Part shown: in pieces, positions 1 through 5,418 of the stretch
How the letters are laid out: every line of letters begins with the position of its first letter
How positions within the stretch are numbered: the stretch's first letter is position 1
Assembly (NCBI GenBank): GCA_958346935.1
Contig: CATVTM010000098.1
Location: 1-6,376 of the forward strand
Reading direction: 5' to 3'
Length of the DNA: 6,376 nucleotides
From: an uncultured Collinsella sp.
GTDB lineage: Bacteria; Actinomycetota; Coriobacteriia; Coriobacteriales; Coriobacteriaceae
Translations under genes and position numbers: made by a program
The notes under the pieces: model-generated
Told to the model about the DNA's origin: nothing
Seen by the model: only the letters and a program-made list of their open reading frames with translations
The model's database searches: none

Positions 1-323
1 GCCGCATATTGCTGCTGCAACGCATGCATTCCCTCGCGAGCGCCGTCAACGGCATCGGCGCCGCGCAGTGCTTCGGTCACCACGACCGCCGGCTCGTACA
101 GATTATCGAATCCCAGGTTCTGGCTCACGCCCTTGAGCGTGTGCGCTGCCATAAACGCACCTTCAGCGTCTCCTGCCGCCATGGCGGCCTCCAGCTTGTC
201 CATGCTCTCGTCATCCAAAAACTTGAGGGCAAAGCGGGCAAGCATTTCCTCGCCCATCAGCCGAGCGCACGCGTCATCATAATTAGCGCCGATCTTCTCA
301 TACGCCTCACGCATGGAAATCAT
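1..323 (-). CDS. Hpt (histidine phosphotransfer) domain protein, partial
   Basis: Small signalling protein; the 3' end lies outside the window and 107 residues are visible. Residues about 25-105 look like a four-helix Hpt domain. The phosphoacceptor motif AAHTLKGVSQNLGF has its histidine at residue 61, followed by the usual Lys-Gly (64-65) and the Asn-Leu-Gly turn. Hpt proteins carry phosphoryl groups between receiver domains or from hybrid kinases and have no catalytic activity of their own. I chose the ATG at 323 because an AAGGAG ribosome site lies 9 nt upstream; the next ATG (314) would be too far from it. The gene begins 23 nt after the stop of the receiver/GGDEF/HD-GYP regulator on the same strand, so the two are very likely co-transcribed and His61 is a plausible partner for that receiver (inference). 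Hpt domains usually span 100-120 residues, so the protein may end soon after the window edge, or it may be the N-terminus of something longer. Confidence 0.85.
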   Translation of the reverse strand, partial: MISMREAYEKIGANYDDACARLMGEEMLARFALKFLDDESMDKLEAAMAAGDAEGAFMAAHTLKGVSQNLGFDNLYEPAVVVTEALRGADAVDGAREGMHALQQQYA

Positions 324-332
324 GGATTAAAA

Positions 333-338
333 CTCCTT
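333..338 (-). promoter_or_regulatory. Ribosome binding site of the Hpt gene
   Basis: AAGGAG on the minus strand, 9 nt before the ATG at 323. It lies in the 23-nt gap after the stop codon of the upstream regulator. It favours the first of two in-frame ATGs (323 rather than 314). Confidence 0.75.
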
Positions 339-346
339 AGGTCAAA

Positions 347-2227
347 CTAAATCGTGGGAAACGCGACAACGTCGGCGGGGCGTGCCAACGTCTCGGCAAT
401 ACGGTCTTGCACCTCGAGCAGGCAGTCGAGCAACAGCGGGTTAAACTCACCGCACTTACCGTCCAAGATCATCTGGATAGCCTCCTTGTGCGAGATAGCG
501 TCCTTGTACACGCGCACGCTCGTCAGAGCATCGTACACGTCGGCCACCGAGACCACCTGTGCGGCAATGGGAATTTCGTCGCCCTTAAGGCCATCGGGAT
601 AGCCCTTGCCGTCCCAGCGCTCGTGGTGCCAACGCGCAATCTGGTACGCATATTCCATAAGCGCATTGCCGACGTGATGGCGGCCCAGCTCAAACAGCAT
701 GTTGGCGCCAATCGTGGTATGCGTCTTCATAATCTCGAACTCCTCGGACGTAAGGCGTCCGGGTTTGTTGAGAATCGCATCGTCAATCGCCATCTTGCCG
801 ATATCGTGCAGCGCCGAAGCCAGGGCAATCGTGGAGCGTTCCTCGTTGTCGAGGGAAATGGTGTCGCTACGCTGGACCAGACAGCCAAGCAGCAGCTCGG
901 TCAGCTTTTCGATATTCGTAACGTGCCTGCCGCTCTCGCCATTGCGAAGTTCCATGACACCGGCCATGATGTCGATGAGCATGCGACTGTTCTTGACGCG
1001 CTCGTTGTACTGCTGGGACAGCAGGCTCGTCAGGCGGCGCTGTTTGGCGTACAGACGGATAGTGTTGCTTACACGACGGCGCACGACACGGGCGTCAAAC
1101 GGACGGTTGATATAGTCCGAGGCGCCCAGCTCGTACGCGCGCAGAACCATATCATCGGAATCTTCGCTCGAAATCATGATGAAAGGCAGATTGTCGATAC
1201 CCGATCGGCGAGACAGATCGGCCAACACCTCAAAGCCGCTTATGCCCGGCATGACAATATCCAGCAGCACGAGCGACAACTCATCGCCATAGCGGTCGAC
1301 CATGTCGAGCGCCGTACGACCGTTGTCGGCCTCGAGGATGCAATACTCGTCCTTGAGCATCTCGTTGAGAATGGCTCGGTTCATCTCGGAGTCATCGACA
1401 ATAAGCACCAAAGGCTTTTCGCTTTGGAAGGCTTCGATGGAATCGGCATCGGTCACGACCGTACCGGCTTTTGCCTTAGCGCGGCTCAATAACTGGACAG
1501 CGCGGCCAACGCCCTCATCGACCGTCTCGCCATGAATGCGAACGCCACCAACACATGCCGTCAAGCTCACGTACTCATGGCCCGGAACAATCGTGGCATG
1601 AACGGCATCGGACACCTGATGCAGGCGACGGGTGAAGTCATCGGAGGGAATATTGGGCATGACGACCACAAATTTGTCGCAGCCATAGCGTACAAGCTCG
1701 TCAGTCGAACGAATTCCGCTGCGTATGGCCGTCGCCACGGCACCGAGCGCAAGGTCGCCGGCATGACGGCCACACGTATCGTTGAAGACCCTAAAATCAT
1801 CAAGGTCGATCACCGCAACGCCGGCATTCATGCGGGCGCTACGGAGCTTTTCCTCGTAATATCGGCGATTGCGCACACTCGTCAGCACGTCAGTGTAGAC
1901 GAGGTCCTCTTCTGCAGCCTCTTGCTCATCGATCGGACGCACCATCAGCAGGACGTGAGGCTCGCCCTCGACCTTCAGAGGGCGCAGGCGAGCGCGGTAC
2001 TCGGTACCATCATTGAGCAGCTGCTCCGATACATCATCGGAACCTGCCAAGGCCTCAAGACTCGACTGGCGCAGACAAGGGCACCGATTGCCGGCGAGCA
2101 GGCAGTTAGGCTCGCTCTTAATCTGATCGGCCGACAGCAAACGCACCACGGGGTAGGTCTTCGCGACACGGGCGACCTCGGCGGCAGCCTCCTCGTCGGT
2201 TAGATTGGCCTCGTGATTATTGAGCAT
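347..2227 (-). CDS. Response regulator: PAS-like, degenerate GGDEF, receiver and HD-GYP domains
   Basis: Cytoplasmic 626-residue signalling protein with no membrane segment. Residues about 25-100 look PAS-like and carry Cys42, Cys49 and Cys51. Residues about 108-260 form a GGDEF domain: DLDDF (141-145) and the N149/D158 region are kept, but the signature reads GCDKF (182-186), so cyclase activity is unlikely. Residues about 272-392 form a receiver with acidic D278/D279, phosphoacceptor D323 and S353; the usual conserved lysine is Arg375. Residues about 410-615 form an HD-GYP domain with E431, H435, HD 474-475, K478, H503, H534/H535, GYP 542-544 and D563. This matches the complete metal-ligand set of active HD-GYP phosphodiesterases, so breakdown of c-di-GMP or a related cyclic dinucleotide is the likely output. 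An AAAGG-type ribosome site lies about 6 nt before the ATG. The Hpt gene follows 23 nt downstream. Domain calls are firm; substrate and signal are inferred. Confidence 0.95.
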   Translation of the reverse strand: MLNNHEANLTDEEAAAEVARVAKTYPVVRLLSADQIKSEPNCLLAGNRCPCLRQSSLEALAGSDDVSEQLLNDGTEYRARLRPLKVEGEPHVLLMVRPIDEQEAAEEDLVYTDVLTSVRNRRYYEEKLRSARMNAGVAVIDLDDFRVFNDTCGRHAGDLALGAVATAIRSGIRSTDELVRYGCDKFVVVMPNIPSDDFTRRLHQVSDAVHATIVPGHEYVSLTACVGGVRIHGETVDEGVGRAVQLLSRAKAKAGTVVTDADSIEAFQSEKPLVLIVDDSEMNRAILNEMLKDEYCILEADNGRTALDMVDRYGDELSLVLLDIVMPGISGFEVLADLSRRSGIDNLPFIMISSEDSDDMVLRAYELGASDYINRPFDARVVRRRVSNTIRLYAKQRRLTSLLSQQYNERVKNSRMLIDIMAGVMELRNGESGRHVTNIEKLTELLLGCLVQRSDTISLDNEERSTIALASALHDIGKMAIDDAILNKPGRLTSEEFEIMKTHTTIGANMLFELGRHHVGNALMEYAYQIARWHHERWDGKGYPDGLKGDEIPIAAQVVSVADVYDALTSVRVYKDAISHKEAIQMILDGKCGEFNPLLLDCLLEVQDRIAETLARPADVVAFPTI

Positions 2228-2251
2228 ATGGGGCCCTTTCGATAGTTTCGC

Positions 2252-2280
2252 ATGGTAGCGGTGGGTTCCAAATGTTACAA
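2252..2280 (-). promoter_or_regulatory. Candidate promoter of the regulator-Hpt operon
   Basis: On the minus strand a TTGTAA -35-like box (2280-2275) and a TACCAT -10-like box (2257-2252) are separated by exactly 17 nt. Each matches the sigma-70 type consensus at four of six positions. The -10 box ends 24 nt before the ATG at 2227, giving a short leader. The boxes are weak, so this is a candidate only. Confidence 0.4.
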
Positions 2281-2293
2281 GGTTAACACCTTG
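2278..2293. repeat. Short inverted repeat, possible operator
   Basis: CAAGGT-TAAC-ACCTTG: perfect 6-bp arms around a 4-nt centre, with the GTTAAC core. It overlaps the candidate -35 box of the regulator gene, which is where a repressor or activator could act. No regulator is identified. A 6-bp palindrome can also arise by chance. Confidence 0.35.
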
Positions 2294-2438
2294 CCGATGC
2301 AGGTAAGCACGTGAATGCTGTTACATTTTTATGAGTTGGCAGACGGCGCGATTGAAGCCGCAGACGTGAGGTCTTGAGCACATTTGTTAACACGGCCGAA
2401 ACGTTTGCGAGTGAAGGCTGTTTTGTTTTTTGCAGCTG
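2294..2438. other. Intergenic region between hydrolase and regulator genes
   Basis: The remainder of the 211-nt gap. It contains a second GTTAACAC copy (2386-2393; the first is 2282-2289), a CACGTG palindrome (2308-2313) and a T-rich plus-strand stretch (2421-2431). I see no hairpin followed by T residues on the minus strand, so the hydrolase has no obvious intrinsic terminator here and read-through into the regulator gene is possible. I see no small open reading frame with a ribosome site. Confidence 0.6.
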
Positions 2439-3236
2439 TTAGAGCCCCAGGATGCCACGGACAGTCTGGGCAGCCGCTGTCGGGCGATCGCGCAGACCGT
2501 TGTGCGCGCCGGGAACCATTACGAGTGGACAGCCCAAAAGCTCAGCCGCCATCCTCGTGCCCGCCTCGCGGGGTGTACCGACCGAAAGCTCGCCCAAAAA
2601 CACAGCCGACACCGCCTTTGATTCTCGGGCGCGCTCCCAGTCGGGAGCATATGTCATATTTGTTCCGTATTCATTGGCCATAAAGCAACGACCATTGCGC
2701 AGGGCATGCTTGGCTTCCGCTTCGGTCGTCCCAGGAGCCTCGGGGTCCAAGTCGCCGAGAGCTCCCAAGAAAAGCCGAAGCGCCCTTGAAACCTTTCCAG
2801 CCGCAATCATATCGAGCAAAATCGGAGCCGCGCCCATGCCGACGCCTTCGGCCGACACAGCCGGCTCATGCAGAATCGCACGGGCGACGAGATGGGGTTC
2901 GGTGCGAAGAAGCTCCAGCGCCACCAACGTACCGGCGCTGTGCGCAAGCACATTTGTCGGAGCGCCAACGTGTTCGATCACGGCCTGCAGGTCGGCGCCC
3001 TGAGCGGCAAGATCATAGCTGCCGTCTGCCGCTTCGCTGCTGCCGCCACAGCCGCGGCGGTCGTAGGCAATTACGCGGTAGTTGTGACTGAGCTCACATG
3101 CGATGCCGTCGAAAAATGTGCCGTCGACACAAGCGCCGTGCACGCACACCAAGGCAGGAGTATCAGGCGACACATCCGGGCCGGCATATTCGCGACAGGC
3201 AATCGTGGTGCCCGCATTCTCGACCGTAAAATCCAT
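2439..3236 (-). CDS. Alpha/beta-fold hydrolase
   Basis: 265-residue single-domain cytoplasmic protein of the alpha/beta-hydrolase superfamily, with normal length and no signal peptide. The oxyanion-hole strand reads VCVHGA (30-35). YDRRGCGGSS (58-67) matches the common DxRGxGxS motif. The nucleophile elbow is AHSAG with Ser100, where alanine replaces the first glycine of GxSxG. The C-terminal catalytic histidine is His245 in VPGAHNG. The acid is less clear: no Asp sits in the usual place after strand 7 (LGELSVGTP, 214-222), so Glu124 in LHEPAV or Glu216 may serve. Family members include esterases, lactonases, haloperoxidase-like enzymes and C-C hydrolases, so the substrate cannot be named. 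The start is supported only by a G-rich stretch (3247-3243) 6 nt upstream. It is transcribed away from the radical SAM gene and lies upstream of the regulator gene on the same strand. Confidence 0.9.
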   Translation of the reverse strand: MDFTVENAGTTIACREYAGPDVSPDTPALVCVHGACVDGTFFDGIACELSHNYRVIAYDRRGCGGSSEAADGSYDLAAQGADLQAVIEHVGAPTNVLAHSAGTLVALELLRTEPHLVARAILHEPAVSAEGVGMGAAPILLDMIAAGKVSRALRLFLGALGDLDPEAPGTTEAEAKHALRNGRCFMANEYGTNMTYAPDWERARESKAVSAVFLGELSVGTPREAGTRMAAELLGCPLVMVPGAHNGLRDRPTAAAQTVRGILGL

Positions 3237-3421
3237 GTTGTGCCCCCATCATCAACGCCCATCCAGTTGCGCGTCAGTACGGCTGGATAGACCCGCATTG
3301 CTTTACGCCTTGTTAACAGATTAACTTTACCCGACCCGAGGCTTTTCATGACACGGCATAATGAGCGACGTGAAAAAACGAAACTTGTAAAGCAAGAGCC
3401 CGCACCCTGCTTTGGAGCCGA

Positions 3422-3430
3422 TGCTATGCT
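3422..3430 (+). promoter_or_regulatory. Candidate extended -10 promoter of the radical SAM gene
   Basis: TGCTATGCT fits the extended -10 pattern TGnTATnnT. No good -35 lies 16-18 nt upstream, which extended -10 promoters tolerate. It would give a leader of about 25 nt that includes the GAGGAG ribosome site, and it supports translation starting at 3462. Confidence 0.45.
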
Positions 3431-3446
3431 TAGGCACAATTGTCTT

Positions 3447-3452
3447 GAGGAG
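3447..3452 (+). promoter_or_regulatory. Ribosome binding site that sets the radical SAM start
   Basis: GAGGAG lies 9 nt before the ATG at 3462 but only 3 nt before the ATG at 3456. It therefore favours 3462 over 3456 and over the distant 3348. Confidence 0.8.
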
Positions 3453-3461
3453 CATATGCCT

Positions 3462-4238
3462 ATGTCTACGTTTTTGAATGCCAGCCCCATCTTTGGGCCC
3501 GTTCGCAGCCGTCGCCTTGGTCTCTCGCTCGGCGTCAACATGATGCCGGCCAGCGGCAAAATCTGCACGTTCGACTGCATTTACTGCGAAAACGGCCTCA
3601 ACGCCGAGCGCCCCTGCCACGAGCCGTACAACACAACCGCCGTGGTACTCGACGCGCTCGAGGCAAAGCTGCGCGATATGGCAGCCGAGGGCGAGCTCCC
3701 CGATGTGATCACCTTCGCAGGCAACGGCGAGCCCACCGCCGCACCGGAGTTTCCGCAGGCCATCGCCGGTGCCGTCGCGCTTCGCGACCAGCTTGCCCCA
3801 AACTCCAAGATCGCCGTGCTCTCCAACGGCACGCGCGCCGACCGCCCCGAGGTGCACGACGCGCTCATGATGGTCGACGACAACATTCTTAAGCTCGATA
3901 CCGTCGACCCGGCGTTTATCCAGCTGCTTGACCAGCCTGTTGGCCCCTACGACGTCGAGCACCAGATCGAGACGTTCGCAAGCTTTGACGGTCACGTTAT
4001 TATCCAGACGATCTTTTTGAACGGCGAGTATCAGGGCAAGCTCATCGACAACACCGGCGAGGAGTACGTCGCCCCCTGGCTCGCGGCGCTTGAGCGCATT
4101 CGCCCACAAGAAGCGACCATCTACACGGTGGCGCGCGAGACACCGGTCGCAGGCCTTGCCAAAGCAGCACCCGAGGTGCTTGACGCCATTGCCGCGCGCG
4201 TCCAAGCCCTCGGCATTCCCTGCCAGGTGAGCTACTAG
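3462..4238 (+). CDS. Radical SAM protein, TYW1/COG0731-like
   Basis: 258-residue radical S-adenosylmethionine enzyme. The N-terminus carries FGPVRSRRLGLSLGV (residues 11-25), the typical lead-in of this group. It is followed by CTFDCIYC (35-42), whose Cys35, Cys39 and Cys42 would hold the [4Fe-4S] cluster that cleaves SAM. FAGNGEPT (about 86-93) is the GGE-like SAM-binding motif. The C-terminus keeps YTVARETP, also typical of the group. COG0731 includes archaeal/eukaryotic TYW1, which makes the tricyclic base of wyosine at tRNA-Phe G37. Bacterial relatives like this one lack the flavodoxin domain of eukaryotic TYW1 and, to my knowledge, have no established substrate, so an RNA-modifying role is only a possibility. 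I start it at 3462 on the ribosome site. It is monocistronic in appearance, with a large inverted repeat 42 nt past the stop. Confidence 0.92.
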   Translation: MSTFLNASPIFGPVRSRRLGLSLGVNMMPASGKICTFDCIYCENGLNAERPCHEPYNTTAVVLDALEAKLRDMAAEGELPDVITFAGNGEPTAAPEFPQAIAGAVALRDQLAPNSKIAVLSNGTRADRPEVHDALMMVDDNILKLDTVDPAFIQLLDQPVGPYDVEHQIETFASFDGHVIIQTIFLNGEYQGKLIDNTGEEYVAPWLAALERIRPQEATIYTVARETPVAGLAKAAPEVLDAIAARVQALGIPCQVSY

Positions 4239-4279
4239 CAAAGCCACGCAGCAGCCAGTGTCCGCCATCCCACTCCATC

Positions 4280-4349
4280 AGTTGCGGTGATATAGTTCCT
4301 GTTTATGCTGTTAAACCGCTTAGATCGGAACTATATCACCGCAACTTTT
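4280..4349 (+). repeat. Perfect 20-bp inverted repeat, possible terminator of the radical SAM gene
   Basis: Arms 4280-4299 (AGTTGCGGTGATATAGTTCC) and 4327-4346 are exact reverse complements, separated by 27 nt. The stem can extend through an internal loop by CCAT (4275-4278) pairing with ATGG (4350-4353). The loop itself holds a small GTTTA/TAAAC hairpin (4301-4316). A TTTT run (4346-4349) directly follows on the plus strand, so it may end the radical SAM transcript. The loop is long and the T-run short for an ordinary terminator. The exact arms could instead mark a MITE-like or other dispersed intergenic repeat; I see no clear target-site duplication. The repeat is certain, its function is not. 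Confidence 0.9.
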
Positions 4350-4367
4350 ATGGACGCGTGGGTGGGC

Positions 4368-4373
4368 TATACT
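4368..4373 (+). promoter_or_regulatory. Candidate -10 box of map
   Basis: TATACT matches the -10 consensus at five of six positions and lies 25 nt before the map ATG, giving a leader of about 20 nt. The -35 position falls at about 4345-4351 (CTTTTAT), at the end of the inverted repeat, and is a poor match. Confidence 0.55.
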
Positions 4374-4398
4374 AGCTGCGGATGAAAGGAAGTTAGCC

Positions 4399-5286
4399 AT
4401 GTATGACAAAGGACCCGTGCCTGGCCGCAACGACGCTTGCTGGTGCGGCAGCGGCAAAAAATACAAGAAATGCCACAGTGCCTTTGATGAGCGCCTCGAG
4501 CGCTTGTGGGAAGAGGGCTGGGAGGTTCTGCCCCGCACACTCTACAAGACGCCCGCCGACATCGAGGGCATCAAGCGCTCCGCTGCCATCAACGTGGGCG
4601 TGCTCGACTACGTAGGCGAGCATATCGCCGCAGGCATGACCACCAACCAGATCGACCAGATGATCTACGACTACACCGTCGAGCACGGTGGCACGCCGGC
4701 CGATCTCAACTACGAGGGCTATCCCAAGAGCGTGTGCACCTCAATCAACGACGTGGTCTGTCACGGTATCCCCTGCGATACGGATGTGCTGCACGAAGGC
4801 GACATCATCAACGTGGATTGCTCCACGATCTTGGACGGCTACTTTAGCGACTCGAGCCGCATGTTCTGCATCGGCGAGGTCTCGGCCGAGCGCCAACGCC
4901 TGGTCGACGTCACCCGCGCCAGCGTGGAGGCGGGTCTGGCGGCCGTCAAGCCATGGCTACCACTGTCCGTTATGGCCGAGGCCGTGCAAAAGACGGTCGA
5001 GGACGCCGGCTTTAGCGTGGTGCGCGAGTACGGCGGACACGGCATCGGTAAGGAGTTCCACGAGGACCCGTTTGTGGGCTTTACCACCGAGGCGCCCGAT
5101 GTGGACACCATCATGGCTCCGGGCATGGTCTTTACCATCGAGCCCATGGTCAATGCCGGAGCGCCCGACATCAAGATCAGCAAGGGCGACGGCTGGTGTG
5201 TGCGCACCAAGGACGGTAGCGATTCGGCCCAGTGCGAGGTACAGCTCGTGGTGACCGAGGACGGCTACGAGCTGCTGAGCTGGTAG
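4399..5286 (+). CDS. map: Type I methionine aminopeptidase with N-terminal SEC-C motif
   Basis: Removes the initiator methionine from new proteins at the ribosome; usually essential in bacteria. Residues 8-26 form an SEC-C zinc motif (Cys14, Cys16, Cys25, His26), as on the C-terminus of SecA, here placed before the enzyme. Residues about 45-295 are the pita-bread peptidase domain. The five dinuclear-metal ligands are Asp140, Asp151, His214 (GGHGIG), Glu248 (FTIEPM) and Glu280 (AQCEVQ). His122 (CHGIP) and His221 (FHEDP) are the other active-site histidines. All are intact, so the enzyme should be active. At 295 residues it is longer than the roughly 265 of E. coli MetAP, and the extension accounts for the difference. 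An AAAGGA ribosome site 8 nt upstream supports the ATG. It has its own candidate promoter and a strong terminator, so it appears to be a single-gene unit. In many bacteria map sits in the adk-infA ribosomal region; it does not here, so a second copy elsewhere is possible. Confidence 0.97.
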   Translation: MYDKGPVPGRNDACWCGSGKKYKKCHSAFDERLERLWEEGWEVLPRTLYKTPADIEGIKRSAAINVGVLDYVGEHIAAGMTTNQIDQMIYDYTVEHGGTPADLNYEGYPKSVCTSINDVVCHGIPCDTDVLHEGDIINVDCSTILDGYFSDSSRMFCIGEVSAERQRLVDVTRASVEAGLAAVKPWLPLSVMAEAVQKTVEDAGFSVVREYGGHGIGKEFHEDPFVGFTTEAPDVDTIMAPGMVFTIEPMVNAGAPDIKISKGDGWCVRTKDGSDSAQCEVQLVVTEDGYELLSW

Positions 5287-5295
5287 CCGTGGATG

Positions 5296-5345
5296 CGCCG
5301 GGCTTTGCGATGGATATGTTAACCATCGCAAAGCCCGGCGTTTTT
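5296..5345 (+). terminator. Rho-independent terminator of map
   Basis: Perfect 18-bp stem: CGCCGGGCTTTGCGATGG (5296-5313) pairs with 5323-5340 around a 9-nt loop, followed by TTTTT (5341-5345). It starts 9 nt after the map stop codon. The GC-rich stem base and T-run are classical. Confidence 0.95.
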
Positions 5346-5363
5346 ATAGCGTTTTGCCTGATA

Positions 5364-5399
5364 AAACCTGCCAAAATAAACCTGCCCCTTTTGGTAGGT
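5364..5399 (+). repeat. Direct repeat and stem-loop upstream of the dehydrogenase gene
   Basis: AAACCTGCC occurs twice (5364-5372 and 5378-5386), 14 nt apart. ACCTGCCAAAA (5366-5376) can pair with TTTTGGTAGGT (5389-5399), one pair being G-U, around a 12-nt loop. The structure ends 5 nt before the ribosome site, so it could be a leader hairpin or an operator for the next gene. No clear promoter boxes are visible: TGATAAAAC (5359-5367) is a weak extended -10 candidate. Confidence 0.45.
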
Positions 5400-5404
5400 C
5401 GAGC

Positions 5405-5412
5405 GGAGAGGA
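5405..5412 (+). promoter_or_regulatory. Ribosome binding site for the GTG start
   Basis: GGAGAGGA lies 6 nt before the GTG at 5419. It supports this non-ATG start; the first in-frame ATG is at codon 53, inside the conserved domain. Confidence 0.75.
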
Positions 5413-5418
5413 CTGCTT

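Larger units (their letters stand above)
3237..3461. other. Divergent intergenic region
   Basis: 225 nt between the hydrolase (minus) and radical SAM (plus) starts, holding the control regions of both. Visible elements are an ATCCAG/CTGGAT inverted repeat (3261-3266 and 3283-3288) that would lie in the hydrolase leader, a TTGTTAACA palindrome-containing motif (3310-3318), a CATAAT box (3357-3362) without a well-spaced -35, and an extended -10 element at 3422. I found no convincing minus-strand promoter. An in-frame ATG at 3348 would extend the radical SAM protein by 38 residues across this region. That extension looks non-coding: it has no ribosome site and no family similarity. Confidence 0.55.

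Noticed and set aside
407..1492. Long plus-strand open frame of 361 codons
   Set aside because: It lies antisense to the regulator gene, whose receiver and HD-GYP motifs are unmistakable. The translation resembles no family and follows from GC-rich codon bias.
2417..2440. T-rich stretch after the hydrolase gene as a terminator
   Set aside because: The T residues are on the plus strand, where no gene precedes them. On the minus strand, the hydrolase's direction, they are A residues, and the best hairpin is only 4 bp.
3357..3362. CATAAT as the radical SAM -10 box
   Set aside because: It has no -35-like sequence at 16-18 nt and no TG extension, and would give a leader of about 90 nt. The extended -10 at 3422 fits better.
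3348..3461. N-terminal extension of the radical SAM protein from the ATG at 3348
   Set aside because: No ribosome site precedes 3348, the 38 extra residues lack family similarity, and a candidate promoter lies inside them. GAGGAG at 3447 fits the start at 3462.
3327..4268. Minus-strand open frame of 313 codons opposite the radical SAM gene
   Set aside because: The plus strand encodes the intact CxxxCxxC and GNGEPT motifs; the antisense product is low-complexity and without recognisable motifs.
4280..4346. CRISPR or tRNA-like structure in the inverted repeat
   Set aside because: There is a single inverted pair, not spaced direct repeats, and no cloverleaf or CCA-like end.
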